Shown here piece after piece: positions 60,391 to 64,000 of a stretch of 64,000 nt of DNA (position 1 is its first letter; the number at the start of each line of letters is the position of its first letter). Where the stretch lies: assembly GCA_029204225.1 (NCBI GenBank), contig CM055095.1:11255506-11319505 (forward strand), written 5' to 3'. Both the position numbers and the translations under genes were made by a program. The notes under the pieces are model-generated. The model did not search any database. It saw only the letters and a program-made list of their open reading frames with translations, and was not told where the DNA came from. The stretch comes from Diphasiastrum complanatum. Its lineage: Eukaryota > Streptophyta > Lycopodiopsida > Lycopodiales > Lycopodiaceae.

Positions 60391-62224
60391 ATGGCCCGTC
60401 CCAAGCAGACAGCACGCCTTACACATTTGCCCCGCCTCCTCGTCCTCTTGTACAAAGGGCAGTGGGCACTGGTAGGAGAGTAGGTGGGCCTAGAAGACCA
60501 TGGGTAAAGGATATCAGGAGACTTCAGAGGACAACAAATCTTCTGATTCCCCATGCTCCTTTCTACAGGTCTGTGAGATTAGTAACAAGGTCCCTCTCAC
60601 ATGATGTTCGCTGGAACATAACAACCCTAGAAGCCCTCCATGCTGCCTATGAGGACTTCCAAGTCAAATTCTTTGAGGACTCCACGCTTTGCATAGTGCA
60701 CGCTAAGAGGGTTACTCTCATGCCTCTGGACATGCATCTTGTCATGAGGCTGAGGAGTACATACGATCAGGTCTTTAAGAGTGTCTTCACTTCTAGGCCA
60801 CCACCTACAGCGAGAGGTCCTGTTCCTCAACGAAGGAGGAGGAAGCAGACCAAGCCCACTAGGCCTACTAAGCAAAGGGTGGTACTCAACGAATCACCAT
60901 CCCCCTCTCACATCTCTCATCATTTGGTTGGACCATCACACCAGTCTACAGTGCCTTCTTCTCCTCCCACCACCCCTAACTATTCAAGTAGTTCGTCTTC
61001 CATTCCCTCCATTCCATCCCACAATAACGAGGATATAAACTCGACTGTAGATAAAATAATATCGGATCTAGATTTAAGTTTAATAGGTGATTTTTATAAG
61101 GATCTTTGTGTAAGATTTCCTGTTGATCCCAAAGATTCATTTTTGGATTCTGAGAGGTATATAATTTTTGATGAGTATGTTGCCAAAGAAATTGATAAGC
61201 TAAGAGGTTAATTTTCTTTTTGTCTAAGTTCAATTAGTTATATAAATCACATAAATAAAGACTTTTGTGATGCCCTGAAGGAGAAGACCTCAGATATATC
61301 AGATCCAGTTGTGGAGGCTGGTTTGATGTATTTTGTAAATGGATGTAAATCCGATGATAGTAAGGACATTGGAGTTGTGTTGTCCTTTTTTGCACACAGC
61401 CTTCATAGTCCAACTAAGGCGACGAAGTATCTTCTTCATACAACCTCGGAGACCAAAGTCTTTATTATTCCATACTGCCAAAAGTAAGTGATTACATAGA
61501 ATATATTCTAGTAATATTTTTAATACGTATTGTAATTCCTTTAGTTTAACTAATTATCTCTTGTTTGTAGTAAGCATTGTAGTATGCATATAATCTCCCT
61601 TAGAGAAGATTCATATGGGATTATTAATCTCTTTTGTTTAAAGATGAACTCCTTAAAGTCTACCCATGCCGAAATGGACGTGATGTACAGCAGAATGTTG
61701 CCATTTTTGCCAAGGCCGGATGGGGCCATTGTAAATAGCCACCTGGAGATTGTTGATGCAGAAGTATTCTCATCAAGTATTTGATAGCTAATATGATCTG
61801 ATTTTCTCAGAGTGCACAACTAACCTATTATACGTTTTGTGATTGAAGTCAGCTCAGCAAGATGATGGACATAGTTGTGAATGGTTCTCCATCCGCAATG
61901 TACAGGATTTTTAGAGTGGTACATCATGCAATCCAGGGCTCCAGATATACGAAAGGTAAATAGACTAGTGAATGGCCTAACTAAGTTATTTTCGTTTTGG
62001 TTTCTGATAAGTCAACTAACTCAGCTCTTTTGGATTTGCAGTATAAATGTCGAGCATTTTCAATGAATGAGATATATGAGTTTCGTCAACAGATGTCGGT
62101 GAACTTATTATCTCATGCAACACCCAGTCCAGCTGCGGAAATGGGAGGCCAATCAAGTCCACAACTGACACTAGTGCAGGGTGGAGATAATCCATACTAC
62201 TTTGAGCTGTCAATAATAGATTAA
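60391..62224 (+). CDS. Histone H3/CENH3-like domain fused to Ulp1-like protease
   Basis: The ATG at 60391 begins MARPKQTAR, the H3 tail start. One frameshift soon after (60418-60450) leads to the frame holding a full histone fold at about 60498-60750: VKDIRRLQRTTNLLIP, FYRSVRLVTRSLSHDVRW, LEALHAAYEDFQVKFFED, then LCIVHAKRVTLMPLDMHL. HAKRVT.MP.D is diagnostic of H3; TNLLIP, RW and RVTLM resemble plant CENH3. A basic, S/P-rich linker follows. Further exons by splice-site inspection are 61261-61483, 61571-61776, ~61849-61955 and 62041-62224. They carry VFIIPYCQ, KHCSMHIISLRED (expected HW is HC) and QQDDGHSCEWF (candidate catalytic Cys), the layout of Ulp1/C48 SUMO-type proteases, then a C-terminal tail. 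The first intron is only 54 nt. The splice into exon 4 does not keep frame, and there is a frameshift near 61900. Likely nuclear. The copy is probably not fully functional. Confidence 0.65.
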
Positions 62225-62389
62225 ATAGAGATATACATTTTTGATGTAATGCCCTGTGAATAATTATGGGCATATAGAATGATTAGAGACAATGAGAAAA
62301 AAACATCCATTGTTAAATACGAGACACATGTACATTCTCATCAAATGAGAAATATATTGATATTTATGAGAGCTTTTACAAATCTTGTA

Positions 62390-63754
62390 TCATGATTGCT
62401 CTATTATCTGAACAATTCCACCCAAATCTTTGCATTTGATTTTCTCTTCATGTCTTTTACGTAACTGCACAAACATACATTAATCAGATTACAGTTAGTG
62501 ATCCAAAAATTGACAAAAAGGATAATGAATACAAATTAATATACAAATTCATGGATTTCACATACCAATTTTCCATCCAATATAAAGTTGAAATATTCGG
62601 GGATATCTTGCTGTAAAAGTGTCAGTTCCGTTCTAATGTAGAATAAAGTCCAGCCTTGCTCAACCTCAATAGTAGTAAGTAAATCCCCATTTGCCATGAT
62701 ATCAATGCATATACGATCAGTGTGTCCAATGTTGTCTAGATCTTGATCTAATGGGGCCCAAGTACCATTGTGTTCTTTCCATCTTTGATAATGAAACACC
62801 ATACTAAGCATTTGCTTTTCTATACTGTATCTGAATGATATGGATGAATGTTTGATTCTACAAGAAATATCTGCAGTGGATCTTATATCCCAACCTTTGT
62901 CCATGAATTTGAATAAAAAATCATCTGATAGATTTTTGCAAACAAACAATGTGGGAGTTCGATGCACTTCTGTGTTTGAAAAAGAGCTGACAAACAATGA
63001 CATTGGAACAAACCAGCTTAAGTGCACATTTCTTGATCCAGTACTAGTTTTGAGTGACTTTTGTACATCATTATATAGCTTGGAACGAAAGCATTTTATT
63101 ATATTGTCGTTGACTGCAATCCACCACACGTTATCTTGAAAATTAGGTAGAGGTATATAGTCTAGTCTTTCCATTCCTCCATTTGTGTCTGGAATATACA
63201 TAGCATCATAAAAAAATATTCCAAAATCTGCAAGTTCTTTTGTCGTTCGTCCTCTGTATTGCAATTTGCCAATTTCTGAATGGATGACATCTATAATACC
63301 TGAAAGACACGCCACAGGTTTCCATTCATGTATATTTGAAGGATATGGATCTGCGATACAAAATCATAATAAGCTCCAATTCATAAATACGAATACGTTT
63401 TAAAAATGACAAGCAATCCAAAAAATTAAGATACTTACAATTACACTTTCAAAAATCATGTGGATTTACAGCCTCCACATTAAGTTTTGAATGTATATAA
63501 ACATGTTGAATAAGAACTTCTGAAATGGTTTGTCCTCCTGGAGAAACTTTGAAATCAATAATTTGCCCTTTCCAAAAAGATCTATATGTATACTTGGCCT
63601 TTTTCTTTTGGTGAAAAGCCCCTCTCGCCGATGGATGCATCAGTACCCAAGAAGCCTTATGATATTCACGAGCAATCCATGTGCCATCATCTTCCCTCTC
63701 GTTATAAAAAATTGCAGAGCATGTCAAGGATGTCGGTCTCCTTCTCATCGCCAT
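62390..63754 (-). CDS. Unknown three-exon protein, possible ubiquitin-like C-terminus
   Basis: Exon 1 is 63754-63439 (MAMRRRPTSLTCSAIFYNER), exon 2 is 63350-62566 and exon 3 is 62464-62390. The introns are GT-AG (GTAAGTATC donor; GTATGTG donor), and the three exons join in frame to 392 codons. The single defect is a TGA at 63449-63451 in exon 1 (HDF-stop-KCN). The middle has WIAREYHKASWVLMHPSARG and DNVWWIAVNDNIIKCF. The C-terminus ICIDIMANGDLLTTIEVEQG, then IRTELTLL and YFNFILDGKL-LRKRHEEK has a beta-grasp look and ends DLGG plus eight residues. No family is recognised with certainty. It converges on the H3-Ulp1 gene (166 bp between stops). Confidence 0.6.
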
Positions 63755-64000
63755 AGCTTGAAGAGTTCACGTTTGAACTCGTCAATATGAGAGTCCATAG
63801 TATAATAGGCGCCAAACCTATTTGTGAGTCCCAAGATAATTTTAACTTGAGGTTAACCCAAGCAGTTTAGTCAACCAATCGTCGTGCACGCCAGCCAATA
63901 GTATGCTTCCAATCTACCAGACCGGAAATTCAAATTTGCCCAAATATGAATTGTGTTTTCCGGGTCAGGCGAGTTATGTTACATAGAAGCCACTATGTCA
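63755..64000. other. Upstream region of the minus-strand gene
   Basis: Non-coding up to the window edge. It contains CCAAT-like boxes but no convincing TATA box. The mobile element, if it is one, may extend beyond. Confidence 0.35.

Noticed and set aside
60391-60800. Ordinary host histone H3 or CENH3 gene
   Set aside because: The core has diverged strongly, the tail after MARPKQTAR is not H3-like, and the frame continues into a long linker and protease-like exons inside the cluster.
62016-62273. 85-aa minus-strand frame
   Set aside because: Antisense to the last exon of the H3-Ulp1 gene.

Overview
This window is plant nuclear DNA from a repeat-rich genome. The evidence is Ty1/copia elements (one primed by the TGGTATCAGAGC initiator-Met tRNA site), Ty3/gypsy gag, En/Spm (CACTA) transposase pieces, GT-AG introns of about 85-110 nt, a tRNA-derived SINE with perfect target-site duplications, and long GA/TA microsatellites. 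I cannot name the species. There are no tRNA, rRNA, CRISPR or bacterial features. Most open frames below 100 codons are chance frames or fragments of dead elements.

Layout. 0.1-13 kb: three copies of an unclassified dispersed repeat (family A), pieces of a copia LTR (family B), an 82-bp SINE (4.5 kb), a gag-like relic (6.2-7.6 kb), a decayed coiled-coil ORF (9.2-10.7 kb, minus) and a copia gag/integrase relic (11.6-12.6 kb). 14.1-14.9 kb: a large foldback palindrome. 15-21.3 kb: CACTA scraps, CCACGCGTGG palindromes, minisatellites, and a minus-strand copia LTR / RNase H / LTR remnant. 22.6-23.4 kb: the only stretch that looks like an ordinary small host gene (TATA box, GA-rich leader, two exons, 135 aa, no recognised domain). 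24.4 kb: a pair of SINE copies. 25.7-33.4 kb: CACTA transposase halves on opposite strands, nested with copia pieces, then a DUF8039-like exon. 33.8-34.9 kb: an array of CTCGAG-centred palindromes. 35-36.2 kb: gypsy gag. 38-39 kb: microsatellites. 39.7-45.2 kb: a GC-rich LTR-like block and coiled-coil pseudo-ORFs. 46.9-50.5 kb: a 1.65-kb segment present twice in direct orientation.

The most interesting part is 50.8-63.8 kb. It holds four intron-containing, nearly intact genes that are not standard retroelement genes: (i) a plus-strand transposase-like gene (50.8-53.4 kb); (ii) an unknown acidic protein (57.8-56.2 kb, minus); (iii) a plus-strand gene (60.4-62.2 kb) whose N-terminus is a histone H3/CENH3-like histone fold, beginning MARPKQTAR, and whose C-terminal exons look like a Ulp1/C48 cysteine protease; (iv) an unknown minus-strand protein (63.75-62.4 kb) with a possible ubiquitin-like C-terminus. 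Genes (ii) and (iii) diverge from an array of four ~620-bp repeats, each with a TATA box and up to seven CACGTG boxes. A young, internally deleted copia (53461-56219, TSD TTAAA, 3 differences over 567 bp of LTR) has inserted between genes (i) and (ii). I infer that the four genes belong to one large, recently active but now lightly damaged mobile element or virus-like insertion. A fragment related to the end of gene (i) recurs at 10.7 kb. The ends of the element are not visible and it may continue past the right edge.
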